From assembly GCA_026168455.1 (NCBI GenBank), contig CM047426.1, forward strand, positions 68,310,475 to 68,374,474: DNA of 64,000 nucleotides, written 5' to 3'. Positions 49,522 to 61,591 of the stretch are shown in pieces. Both the position numbers and the translations under genes were made by a program. Numbering within the stretch: position 1 is the first letter of the stretch; each line of letters opens with the position of its first letter. The stretch comes from Theocolax elegans (Eukaryota; Arthropoda; Insecta; Hymenoptera; Cerocephalidae). The notes under the pieces are model-generated. The model worked only from the letters and a program-made list of their open reading frames with translations, was not told the origin of the DNA and did not search any database.

Positions 49522-49743
49522 ATATTATATATTATTATATATTAATAGATATTACTATATATTATTTATAATATACTATAGGATATTTATTTTATTCCCT
49601 AGAGAGTAAAAGTATTTTTTACTGCCAACTGTCACTTTTAAGTCTCCGCATTTACTATGCTGTTAACGGGGTGCCATAGTCAATATTTATCCTCCCTACC
49701 TTATTGGCAATCGTGATTATTAGTAATAAAATTGTAAATAAAA

Positions 49744-50006
49744 CAGTATGTGAAAAAATAAGAGAAGAGGCGCCTTCGTTTATTAATAAAATGTATACCT
49801 GTGTGCTGAATTTCAGATTAAAATTATATTGCGTTTTTGAGAAAAGTCTTACCAAAAATGTGAACCTAACCTCAACGAGGTGAAAAAATTCGATATTTTT
49901 GGTAAGACTTTTCTCGAAAACGCCATAATATTTAAATCTAAAATTCAGCACACAGTTAGATTGTCAATAAACGAAGGCGCCTCTTCTCTTATTTTTTCAC
50001 AGACTG
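49744..50006. mobile_element. Hairpin MITE with 40-bp-plus terminal inverted repeats
   Basis: The ends are CAGTaTGTGAAAAAATAAGA and its mirror, with GAGAAGAGGCGCC shared exactly. The arms pair almost throughout, with a few mismatches and small gaps, around a short centre near 49862-49880. The minus-strand frame 49655-49951 crosses this palindrome and is not a gene. Confidence 0.8.
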
Positions 50007-50009
50007 TTC

Positions 50010-51230
50010 TACTTTTTTATTAATTAATCATCAAAAATTGAGTATGGAACCCCCTTAATATAAAATAGGAATATATTTTTAGCTAAGGCGTGAAATTTTC
50101 TGAGCACGTATATAGTTGAAAAAGTATAAAAACAGACAAATTTAATGGTTATTTATGCAATTAGAGAGTAAAATAGGCATTTATTACCGGGATGAACGTT
50201 GCTGTCCGAGCTTTATCGAGGGCAGTAATTATAATCCAAGAGAATAATCGCTTTTTACTTCTGAAGTGCATATAAAATTTTTTACCCTGATCATTTAAAA
50301 AGTCACTTTTTGCAGTAATAATTTATTTTTTTTAATTTCTACATTTTTCAATATTGTACATTTTTTTATATATTTAATTTAATATAATAAATTTAATTTT
50401 ATATTTGTAGAAAAAGTTTAAACTAAATGTTAAAAATAAAAAAGTAAGTCTATACGATAACAAAAATGGGTGTACCGGGAGTAAAGTGAGTCTACGGGAA
50501 ATAAAGTGATCGAAGGCAGAAAATGCATTTTTACTCCACTCGAATGGGTGAATAAAGTAGGCTTTTTAGATGAGTAGGGTGAACAATTATATAAATATAT
50601 ATATATAAAGCAATAAACATTAAATTGTCATTGTTATCAAGTAAAATAACTGGCTTCCACGATGATTTGGATGAAAAATTTTATACACACTTTGGGAATA
50701 AAGGATTATCCATGGGAATAAACGTCACGGTTATACTGCCTTGGTGAATAAATAACTATATTGTTTATTTTAGTTTACTATAAAATAACGTTGAAATTAT
50801 ATTTGAAATGCTTAATTGTTTTATTGTAAATGTGAAGATAATTAAACATTCGGCTTTTATTACACGAAGATATTAGTGTTTATATATAAATTGCATAATA
50901 AAATTTAAAGTAAAATCTAATAAATTTTTGAAAACTTTCTCTAAAAAGTATCGAAATTTTTTGGGTAAATATTGAAGTGTCACTATGGTAAAACTGCGAA
51001 AATAAAACACGTGCTCGAAGTTTACCCCTCGTCTGAGAAAATATGTTATGCGGTAAGTACGGTAAAACTTGTAACGTGATTTTTATATAAAATATTGGAA
51101 AATGAAGAAGAAAGGTTGAATAAATAATTGGAGTTAGGTTAAAGTTTGAATAACACGAGTAAGTATATACATTATGTAATGGAGGACCAATGGCATCGTA
51201 TGGGTAAGATACACGGAAGGTATGATAATA
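50010..51230. other. No gene seen
   Basis: AT-rich with no supported feature. Confidence 0.5.
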
Positions 51231-51239
51231 TGCAGGTGA

Positions 51240-51853
51240 AATCGAGTGACGCTTAACCGACTAGATGTTGTCACGTACGTATATAGTAAAAGTTGAAACG
51301 CGATTGAAAATCCGTTATGCTTCTCGATCGTGGTTCGGTAGAAGAAATATAGACGCGTTAACGGTTTTTGTTAGGTAAATGAATGACTGCGCTTAAGCGA
51401 TGCACGCGTATAAATAATCAGAAGGAGAGATTTATCAATTTTGTCGAATGGTAAAACGAAGAGAAGGTCGAGAAGAAGGAGGATGAAGGAAGGTACGTAC
51501 GGGAGGTTAGGTAACGTCAGGTCCCTTTTGACGTTGAAGCCTCAAGTTTAGAATAGGCAAAATAGGTGGAGAACTGTTTTTTCTCACAGTCCGCTAGGTA
51601 GCTGGTAGTTGGTGTTCCACGGCAATTCGCTCGCGGGCGCTCGTTCCGTCTTATTATAAATCTTGGATGATTCGTAGGTAATGGGGTCGAATTGGATAGG
51701 TACAGATACACATATGCGCCATCGCTGCTATTACGCAGGCAGAGGCGGTAGGATATTTAATCGGTCGGTTGTTTGAATAGGAAGAAGCCAGGTTACGTGG
51801 ACCCCAAATTTGAATATACGTGTGTGTATATATATGTACATATATATATGTAT

Positions 51854-51887
<34 letters not shown>

Positions 51888-52580
51888 ATATATATATATA
51901 TATGTATATGTATGTACATGTGTATGTATATATGTATAAATGTATGTACGCGCGCGCGCGCGTGTGTGTGTGTGCGTGTGTACATGGGCAGCGCGCACCT
52001 TCAGTTCGTCATGCATGATCAAGAACTGTTGTGCTCCGGTGCGATGGCTCCAACTCGATCGCCGTTCCTTTCCCTCTTTATCGCCGGTAGTTGCATATAT
52101 TTAAAATCTTACCCCTAGAAGGGTAGCTCTGCACCGAGGACCACGTAACCCTTTTGAATTCTCGCTCGGCTGAGATCTGGAACAATACAGTGGCAGTGCA
52201 ACCCCTACGATGGATGTATCCGGCTCCTTCACAGGTAGTCCTGTAACGCGCGCAAGAGAGCGCGAGAATTATTTTGCATACATTTCCATGTTACCCCCAT
52301 TCTCTAGGGCGTTTAAAAGTCCAGGTATGTATCTATAAAGACGGTGTCATCCCTATGGGAAAGTGTATGCAAACCATTGTGACCCCCACGGTTCAGAGTA
52401 TTATCCGTCTCTTTCTCTTTCTCGTCCGGTGAGTGCGTGCGACCAAACCCGGCAGCACATCTTGCGTAGACCCTACCATTCGAAGGGGATGAAAGCCCAA
52501 TGATCACACCCATGAGATTGATCACGCCGTGTCGATTCTACGGCTCTTCCCAAACCCGATCTTGATGTTACAATCGTACA
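51240..52580. other. GC-richer island, gene-like composition but no gene called
   Basis: Balanced, CpG-containing sequence on either side of the 51.8-52.0 kb microsatellite. The part from 52020 to 52560 is the least repetitive block in the window and could be an untranslated exon or a conserved regulatory region. The frames there (51810-52118 plus; 52313-52525 minus) show no family motif. I cannot place a start, splice pair or poly(A) site with confidence. Confidence 0.3.
51816..51985. repeat. (TA)(TG)(TATG)(CG) mosaic microsatellite
   Basis: About 170 bp of alternating purine-pyrimidine sequence: TATG and TA units, then a (CG)n core and (TG)n. Frames on both strands across it are repeat artefacts. 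Confidence 0.95.
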
Positions 52581-52589
52581 CGCTTACAC

Positions 52590-54280
52590 GCAACTTCCTT
52601 TTAATTACTTTTTTCTTATCGTCTAATTATGCCTGTACGATTGATCTATCCTGTAAATCTCTAATCTACCCTCTAGCATAAATCAAACAATTAAAACGTT
52701 TCGAATGGTGCTCGCTATACGTATTAAAACGCTTTTCAACTTATATCTTTCTCTTACATTACGATTGATACAATTCATGCGTCAACCCACAAAAATTTAA
52801 CAAATCAATTGATAAACCTCTGAAAATCACATTTCGAACGTATAAAACGGAATGGGGCAAATATTCTATGTATAGCAATCTTTTTCAATACTTTTTTTAA
52901 ATTATCTTAATAATGCGTGTGGAGAGTTTTCAAAATATGTTCACCAATAATTTTTTTAATACTTTTTATAAGTTGATATACATATTATCAAAGTAACTCA
53001 GAAACGTTGATAGCTAATACTTTTTTTTTATCAATATATTGAACGAAATATTCCAACAATTTTGATATCGAATAGTTACCCAATTCTAGTATAAAAAATT
53101 CGTATACGGTACAATAGAAAGCATTTTATTATACTTACTACAGGATGTCGACGCTTTTTGAGCTGGCCAATTCGTTACTACAAAATCCTTATTTCAACGT
53201 ATCTACTTTTAAACTTGGTGAGATATATATTCACGTACTCGATTAGAATTTAGCGATGATCTTTCTAAGAATTAGGTAGTTTAACTAATAAATTTATACT
53301 TTTTACCAATTTTTCATTCCTGGGAAGTAATGCTGTTATTACTTTAAAATACACATGTAATCCTAATTATTAATAATTTGTTTTATTATATTTAGTGGCG
53401 TATAACAAAAATATACCAAATTCTTAATAATACAAAAATTTCCCTAATATTAAAACGTATACAGTAATTTTTATCCCAATTTATAAAAAAAAATATTTAT
53501 ACATTTAAATATTTTAGAAATTACGATAACTCAAGTATGTTCTTACAAAATATTATAATTTTTAATTAATATATACCACATATCTCAATACTTTGTAATT
53601 TATTCACTCTGTAATAAATTTGTATTATTTATTGAGTAATAAATCTAAATAAAACCAAAAAAAGTAATGTCCCATAATTCATTTATTTTTTTCACCTAGA
53701 ATCTTCTTTACCTTTATCAAATCACTAAGGTCAAATTAACCTTTTTTCTGTACGATCTAAACGAGCACATAAATCGTTGGACAAATTTTTTTTATTTCTC
53801 TATATAGCTAGAGAACAAAAATATAGATAATTATTATTAATTTACGGGTTACGTACGCGTGTTATTTAATGAAATAACTATCGCAAATGTAGGGGTATAA
53901 GGACGTGTCTCGGTAATTAGCAAGAAGTACAGTAACGGCAACAGTTGATAAAATTTTAAGATAGGTATCGAGGACGCGGTAATTGTATCACTCTAGTAGT
54001 TAAAGTATAAAAATTAATGCCGGAATTTGTAAATCGACACTTTTGAGCTTTACCAAAAGAGTATACTACGTGAGAATTACACCTTACAATTAACAATTTT
54101 ACACTTTGAAAACGTATAAAACGTAAGAGTATAACTGTACTTCTGTTACCTTTGTGCATTTGCAATTGTATATTCTGACTGGATTATATATCTTAGTTTA
54201 TTATAGAATAAATAAGAATATCGTCAGTTCGCTAATCAACTTGTGTTGATGTATAAATATAAATATTTATTATTAAAGAA
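52590..54280. other. AT-rich desert, no gene seen
   Basis: No coding or RNA gene is supported. Confidence 0.55.
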
Positions 54281-54299
54281 GTGCGACGAGATCGAACGG

Positions 54300-54960
54300 C
54301 TAAAGGAAAGTGGGTAGAAGAGTCGTTGGTAGTTTGGACAAACGAATATTACAATTAAATGTGTTTATAAGTACATATAACCTATATATATATACACACG
54401 CACGCACACGCACGCACGCACACACGCACACACGGATACATGTGCATACGCAGGAGAGGAGCGAGAGATACAAGTACACGCGTGCGCGGTTTGCACGAGT
54501 GTACGTGAGGAAAAAGTTGTAATCTCCCCTGGTTATTTCTCAGTAGAACGTTTTTTCTTCCGTATAAGCTGTCGGTGCGTCCCGCCCTTCGTCCTTCTCA
54601 CTTCCTGGATCCCTTTCGGTCGGTTCTCTCCACTGACTTACCTTCCCTCTCCAATCGCTTTCTTTCCCACTATCCTGCACACACTAGTTTATTCTTTTTC
54701 TCTCTTATTCTCTCACTCGTACGAGACAATCGTGCATACGTAAAGAGCCATCGCCTATCGCTTCCGTGGAATTCTCATGCGGATACGCACGAGCTTCCAT
54801 TGTTAAGCAAAAAAGTAACCGACTCGCACACGAGCTCTCGCGCAACATTTTTTTGGTTCAAACCTTTTTACCTCTCGTTTTTTCTTTCGAGGCTTGGCTG
54901 GCCTCTCCTTCTTCTGCCGCCCGTATTCAACATTCGTGTGGACTCGACTTTCTTTTATTT
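54300..54960. other. GC-richer pyrimidine-rich island
   Basis: It includes a TA/CA microsatellite (54382-54432) and CT-rich sequence with CpG. The 167-codon plus-strand frame 54575-55078 is the longest in the window. It is Ser/Leu/Phe/Pro-rich, has no domain, and overlaps two other open frames. I treat it as compositional. A role as 5' untranslated or regulatory DNA is possible. Confidence 0.3.
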
Positions 54961-55098
54961 CATAACGGATGTCCATGCACAAAATGATCACATATCCCGA
55001 CGCCCCGAAATATTTATCCGTAATGTCAATAAAACCTGCATTTATCAACTAAGTCAAACAAATTGTCCAGATTATTAGATTTTTTCTTTAACTCCAAA

Positions 55099-55124
55099 CG
55101 CAACAACAACAACAACAACAACAA
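55099..55124. repeat. (AAC)n microsatellite
   Basis: About eight AAC units. Confidence 0.9.
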
Positions 55125-55199
55125 CTGCACCAGACTACATTCGAATAAATATTTCATTACGACATACACATGTATATATATATATATTTTTTACACTCG

Positions 55200-58065
55200 G
55201 AGAGACGGCCGGTTTCACGGGTATATTAGCTACAATTCGATCAATCCACGTAATAGATTGATTTTACATGCCCAATCAAAGGAAACGACAGTCATCTAAT
55301 AGGCAGATACCTTTCACATTGTTGGAGTAAATAACACATTTCGATCTAATAGATTAATTTACACTCTAATAGTGTCATCATTATAATTTCAACGCTTTAT
55401 ACTTATTATGTTGAATATCTCGTAAGCCTGAAATTAAATTATTATTTCAAGGTAGATAGGTAAAATTAGGTACCGATGAATTTATTAATTTATTAGATAT
55501 TAGATACACGATAATCTCTTAAAATAGTCCTCTTAATTATTGCAATTAACCCGCTCTCCAAGTAGTTGCTAAAGTACATTCGCAAATTTATCCAATCTTA
55601 GTCACTTATGATCATTTTTTAAACTCATAATATTAAATTCTATTCATGATATACTGAATAATAATAAAACACCAAATTTCAGTAGACGACTTTTTGATAT
55701 ATTTTCCATATTCTCCTCATCACTTGTACACTTTACATTATTATATTATAAAATAATCATAGTTATGCCTAATTACATAATCTAATTAATCAAAAGATCT
55801 TATTATTCTACGACGGTATATCTTTCAATAAATCTCATATACTCTTTGATATTCTAACCTAGTTACCAAAATGGATTGATTATTGCAACTTTAACATATA
55901 TTCAATTGTTACACTTGAGGCTATTATCTAATTAAATTGACTTTGCACTCTAAAGCGAATTTAAATAATATTTTCTACATAATTGACGATGTGTTAACTA
56001 CTAATAAATATTTCATTTGCCTAAAATTCAATAATTAACAGTTAATAATAATCTTCTACAACACTTATTAATTAAGAGTTTAAGTGCTTTGTCGCATCTC
56101 TAATTATCCATAAATTATAAACTGAGGGGAAAATATTTATTTTTAAGGAGAAGTGAAAAATTATTCAATCTAACATAATATGTGTACCAACTTTACATAA
56201 ATTCCGATATTTGGATTCCTTCGAGGTTACTAACATTCATTATGGTGTACGTGGTCACGACATGCTAAAATTATTAAGTTGTAATCAAATTTAAATGATT
56301 TAAATAAGCCTTTCACACACCAATGTTAAATAAATTAATTTGATAAAATTACGATTATTCACATCGTACCACTAATACTGTATATTTTAACAAATAGTTA
56401 TCTTTCATTTATTAAATAAAACACATAGATTGCACCTGTCCAAACGAAAAGTAATTCAAATTGTTCTCTGAAATTGATTTTGAAATTAATTTTAATCTGA
56501 AATAATGAACTAGAATAATCAACCTAATTTATTGAAAATGATCGTTTTTGTATCTCGGATACGGTAAAAAAGTATGTGCACATAAGTAAATTTGTCCTTT
56601 TTTTAGTAAATCTTTTTTTATCAGGAGCCTGAAGCCAAAAAAAGGCAATATTTGTAGATGAAAAAAATGCTGCACAGGTGGTTGTGTTGACAGGTACAGG
56701 AGCAGGTTTAAACATTTCGTACACATGATAAAAATTTATCAAATTCACTCTTCTTATTTTCAATCTCATTAGAATAAAAGGCACAAGTGTATCATTTGTT
56801 ATACTAATAGGCGCGCATTATGCACTCTTACCCTTAGCATGTATCTCGTGCTATTATTAATAGGGCACATACAATCCTGCATGGCATTAAATTGAAGAGA
56901 TTTTTTTGACCGATCCCGTTAAACGTTACGTAACTGTAAATTACCATATTATATATTTCTTTTAGTTATTCCGTGAACATATACGTCTGCAACTCGAAAC
57001 TTTCAGTATTTTTAACTTTGAAAGGGAAGAGTCGATGTCAAGAGTTCATTCTTATTATACATTACAATTTACGACTTTTTTTAGAACAAAAAAAGTACTT
57101 GTGTTTATAGAATATGTGCGCCTCGAATCACCACTGCAGAGAATTTGCGGTCACATGCCCAGTAAATCCTTTCAATAGTAACCAGACTCTCTGTCGTGTG
57201 GCGCGTAAGTTTCCGAGTGTAAAACTAATGCTAATGTATGCTGTGGCAACTGCTTATAGATACTCCTAACGTGAACACATGCATCTATGCATGAGAAAAA
57301 TATATTAATGGTTAATTGATACTATCCAATTATTACTCCATTCCCTCGACCAACCATGTTACACTTTCATCGTATAACTCTCATCGATACTCATTTATTA
57401 TAATAATAATAACTATAATAATCAATCTCCCCGGCGTCATATATTTTTACAATTAATTCAGATTATCTATTTGTCAATAACGTATTATTTCGATACGATA
57501 CATGGTTGAATTATCCGAGAATTTACTGAGGCATTCTCATCGAATCTTTGTACAAATAAACCTGAAACGTGCACTCGTAAAAAATAGGCTTCATTTTCGA
57601 TTCACTCGTGTTGTTTATATCTTCTTTCTGCATATTACGTCAATTTCACTCGCCTGTAATATTTATCAGTGTATTTGCATATTTGTACGTTATAGGTATA
57701 TTAAAGGCTTTATTACCTTTGTACAAATTATATTCCATTTAATCAACTGAGATAAATTATATCATAATTATTACCATAGGCTGCAGCAAAATAATATCAA
57801 GGCATACTTGGGAAAAAAGTCCAAATTACTATTTGTGATGTTAAGATTTTAATCGCTTCATTTTGAGACACTAATTTTAATCGTTTATTTATTTTTCGTT
57901 ATTCTCACCTCCAAATATTGTTTTTTTACGTGGAGATAATTTTTTAAATAAATATTACTATAAATACAAACTCTGAGACGTAATCAAATTATAAGGAATT
58001 TTAAAAAATATGATTAATATTGTAATACAAATTAAGTTTTTAATTAAAAACCTTGATTTTTACTG
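55200..58065. other. AT-rich desert with one weak exon-like patch
   Basis: No gene is called. At 56625-56710 one plus-strand frame reads KKAIFVDEKNAAQVVV and then LTGTGAGLN before a stop, just after a TTTTTTTATCAG acceptor-like string. It could be a fragment of a decayed exon or chance. Confidence 0.35.
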
Positions 58066-58071
58066 CATTAT

Positions 58072-58172
58072 TTGTTTGGCGTGTACGTGCTCCGACGGGC
58101 TGCCGCCACGCGGCGTCTACTTGAACGAACGTACTACGGAACGTAAAAAAAGTTTCATAGATTTCCATGAAG
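58072..58172 (-). mobile_element. Diverged fragment of the ~370-bp repeat (family C)
   Basis: TTTGTTTGGCGTGTACG, GCTCCGACGG and CGCGGCGTCTACT, in the same order and spacing as in 40732-41103, identify it. About 100 bp are recognisable, to the ATAGATTT end. It is clearly older than the other two copies and is truncated on its left side. Confidence 0.6.
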
Positions 58173-58174
58173 TA

Positions 58175-59015
58175 TATACATATATATATACATATATATA
58201 ATTAAAAAAGAAAACAAGGATATATAACAAAATTGCGTAGCGTAGCAGACGATGGATTCGATTTTTCATAATCCACGTACACATAAATTTGAATTAAGCC
58301 GGAAATTTTAATCAACCTCGATAAAGCAATTGTGATATCTTCAAATCAGCCGCATCAAATACATTTTTCCTTTGAGCGAAACGTTTTTAAAGAAAACCAT
58401 ATGAAATAACTTATACCTTCACTAATGAATCTCAAAAGGTATCAACATGTATCAACATGTATGAGCCGTTACGGGAAGGGAAAGATTGATTATTATTTTT
58501 TACAGGTTGTATTACTTTATAAAATAACATCACGATTTGATGCTATTATTTATTTAAAAATTAAATAAAACTTATATATGACTCTGATAAGAGACCAAAG
58601 AGAACTAATAAGATTGAGTGGTACCTTATGACTAGAAAGAGATCAAACGATCGTATTAGTATTATATTAATGGGATTGTCTCAAGTTATTTCTTTAAATA
58701 CCTATGAGAACAAAGAAAAATGATATATATATATAGCTTTAAAGTTATAAATAATGTGTAAAAGAGTAACGTAATTGAATTATGCTTATTATTTCTACAA
58801 TAAAAGTATAAAACTTTATATCAACTAAAGATAAAGTTTATGTTTGTCTAAAGTTGATATCAATATGTGGAATGAGACTTTCTTTAACTTGGATAAATAC
58901 TAATTAAGCATTAGTATAAAATTTAGATAAACTTAAAATAATGTCTTAGGTAAGTTTGAAAATAATGTTTTTAAACGTGCAACATTTTGATTAATTAAAA
59001 AATAAAAAGAGTATT
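58175..59015. other. No gene seen
   Basis: AT-rich. A 10-bp direct duplication, ATCAACATGT twice, occurs near 58441-58461. Confidence 0.5.
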
Positions 59016-59019
59016 TATC

Positions 59020-59085
59020 AGAGTTTCGAACGTTTCATTTTCTATTTTATAGTCCCTTACTTTACCAGCTGAGTTATTTTATTGT
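59020..59085 (-). pseudogene. Degenerate tRNA-like sequence
   Basis: The minus strand reads AACTCAGCTGGTAAAG (A box, D arm) and, about 30 bases on, ACGTTCGAAACTC (B-box-like GTTCGAA). The anticodon arm has drifted to AT-rich sequence. Probably an old tRNA-derived repeat. Confidence 0.4.
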
Positions 59086-59089
59086 TATA

Positions 59090-59930
59090 TTATAATATTA
59101 AATTTCGATTATAAAAGACATTTAAAACATGAATGTATAGTAAAGCGAGATACTAGTTTTTTATTAATCCAATATATACATGAATTTATCAGATTCACCG
59201 AAAATATTATAACTTATACTACATGCTCTGATATATAGGTATTAAAAACAATTTATGGGTTATAAAAATGTTTTAAAAAAATTTTCACTATGCTATCGGG
59301 GATGTAGAGACCTTCTCATATAGTAAAAGTACAATGAATATACGTCACCCTTATTTCGTATTTCCTACCATCGTGAATAATAATACTTCCCCCTTTCAAA
59401 ATCAGTTCACCGAGTAAACCAATAAACGATTACTTGGTTTCTCAGTGAAATTTAGGCGGTTATCGTGGATAAAAAAGTATCTAAACGAATAATGATAAAT
59501 ATACCTAACTAATTTAATAAAAAACAAATGAAGCAGACGCTCGTTAACAGAATTTGTGTACATGCGCATGCGCGCAACCGACGCAGTCGACAACCTAAAA
59601 ACACCAAAAGAATGCCGGTGAATCTTTCTGGATATTTTGCGTTTTTCTAAAAACAGAAATTGACCCGAGGAGCTCTGAAAAAATTACATGAATTTTAAGC
59701 ATTTTTCGTTGTATAGTTGTTTTTGAAAAATTGATCCTTATCGAGAAAAAAAATTACGATAGTTTTTTGTAACAATATTATATGATAATGCAATAATGAT
59801 AATTTTGACAAAAACCAAAATATCATTGACAAATATGTCAGCAAAAAGATGCTAATTAATTGGATATCGATATTTTATTATAATATTTTATGTATTATTT
59901 AATTTTATAGTCAATGTATATATATATATA
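59090..59930. other. No gene seen
   Basis: AT-rich. It ends in a (TA)n run at about 59916-59939 that abuts the palindromic transposon. Confidence 0.5.
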
Positions 59931-60262
59931 TATATATATATGGGTGGTTCTCTGTGAAATCGAAGATGAAAAAAATGAATATTGCTATAACTGTGAGAAT
60001 ATGTTTTAGAGGTGTCCAGTAGTTCTCCTCAATTTTTTCAGCTTTTTTCAGGTCCATTATTTTAAGTTACAGAGAGTCAAAATTGACATATTAGCACTTT
60101 TCTTGCATTATATGCCCATTTTCATGAATTTGTAACTCCCAGGGGATGCATTTTTCACTAAAAACATAAATATGACTTTTTTCGTAAAATTTTCTGAATT
60201 TTCCATTAAAAATACTTTTAAAGTCATAAATGTATGCAGTCACACTTTTGTGAGCCATTTAA

Positions 60263-60702
60263 GGATGTTCTATGGTGTCTTGCCGTGCGGGGAAGAGAGG
60301 GAGTCTCCCCTCTCTCCGCGCACACCGTTGCTATGACCGCGCAGCTCCCCGCACGGCCCATAAACTTGACTTTTTGTTAATGTTTTCGTTAATTTCTTTA
60401 ACTTTTGCGCGGTGACATGGGTTCAAATTTTGCATACCGCTTTATTTATATTCACTTGCGATGTTTCTAGTTTTTTATTAAATTTTGTACATTTTTCATC
60501 AATCGCACTCTAAAGTCAATCACATTTTTTCCGAGTCTCCATATAAGCCTATGTATAAGAAGTCAACTTCTATGTCGCATGTCTTCAAAATTTGCGCAAA
60601 AAAAAATATTGAAAAAATTCATAGACATTTTTGACACTCTTACAAATAATATACTTCAATTTCATTAAATTCTGTTAACTTTGACGTAACCATGGAACAT
60701 CC
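60263..60702. mobile_element. Nested TTAA-target MITE (piggyBac- or Kolobok-like)
   Basis: The terminal inverted repeats are GGATGTTCTATGGT and, at the other end, GGATGTTCCATGGT read on the minus strand. TTAA flanks both ends (60259-60262 and 60703-60706). The opposite arm of the host palindrome reads CCATTTAAACC with no insert, a natural empty site that confirms a 4-bp TTAA duplication. The element is 440 bp and has no coding sequence. Its GC-rich left part can fold, with CCGTGCGGGGA facing TCCCCGCACGG. Confidence 0.8.
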
Positions 60703-60839
60703 TTAAACCTTTAATAGTGAAAATCAGCAATTCTGCTCCGGACTCTGGAAACCTAATGCTGTCTAGAAGATGTCTTTTTATAGTCAGAAACTGCCTATAA
60801 ATTTCCAGAGTGGGTCTAAATCATTAGGATCACTTATGA

Positions 60840-61010
60840 TCAAAATACCTGGGAAAAGTGCCCGAAATATTAATAGAAATGTATATTTGTTGCCTTATAA
60901 CGATGAATCTAGTAGCATGATCATTGCAAAAAAATTTGTGCACTTACCTTGGAGTGGTAGAAAAGTATCTTCACTTGTTTCAGTATCCATCAAATCCCCT
61001 GTAAGCTGCT
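60840..61010 (-). pseudogene. Mirrored two-exon mini-ORF, left-arm copy
   Basis: On the minus strand, ATG opens 14 codons (MDTETSEDTFLPLQ) that end at CAAG|GTAAGT. After a ~99-bp intron-like gap ending TTTTCCCAG the frame continues GILIISDPNDLDPL to WKFIGSF and a stop. The same layout exists in the right arm. No family is recognised. It may be the start of a lost transposase gene pointing outward, or a splice trap. Confidence 0.25.
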
Positions 61011-61140
61011 AGAAATACAAATATTATTATACAATTATAAAAAATTAATTTTTAAACATTTATAATGCTGGATTTCTAGTTTTACAATTCTTAATAAAAG
61101 TAGTTACAATTAATTAAACAACAATAAAAGTATCAACATT

Positions 61141-61159
61141 ATTATTATTATTATTATTC
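61141..61159. repeat. (ATT)n microsatellite
   Basis: About six ATT units in the centre of the palindromic transposon. Confidence 0.85.
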
Positions 61160-61387
61160 AGCAATACATTGTTTGAATTTCACAAACTTGTCACTGTCAC
61201 GTAATCATATTACTTTTTTGTATTAAATACGTATGTTCAGTTATTATAATAATAATGTTGAGATATTTATAATAATCTTTCAGATTAGTATCATAATTCT
61301 TATATTGGTTGTAAAATTGAAAATTCAGCATTATAAATGTTTAAAAATTAATTTTTTATAATTGTATAATATTGTTTGTATTTTTAG

Positions 61388-61591
61388 CAGCTTACAGGGG
61401 ATTAGATGGATACTGAAACAAGTGAAGATACTTTTCTACCACTCCAAGGTAAGTGCACAAATTTTTTTGCAATGATCATGCTAATAGATTCACCGTTATA
61501 AGGCAACAAATATACATTTCTATTAATATTTCGGTCACATTTCCCAGATATTTTGACCATAAGTGATCTTAATGATTTAGACCCACTATGA
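61388..61591 (+). pseudogene. Mirrored two-exon mini-ORF, right-arm copy
   Basis: GTATTTTTAG precedes an exon starting 61388. ATG at 61406 opens MDTETSEDTFLPLQ, and the donor is CAAG|GTAAGT (61449). A 99-bp gap ends in TTTCCCAG (61547) and the frame resumes as DILTISDLNDLDPL before a stop. The donor, the first exon and its flanks are identical in both arms, although neighbouring sequence differs by several percent. Confidence 0.25.

Noticed and set aside
54575..55078. 167-codon open frame, the longest in the window
   Set aside because: It is Ser/Leu/Phe/Pro-rich, overlaps open frames in two other registers, and shows no domain, start context or splice signal. The length follows from CT-rich composition.
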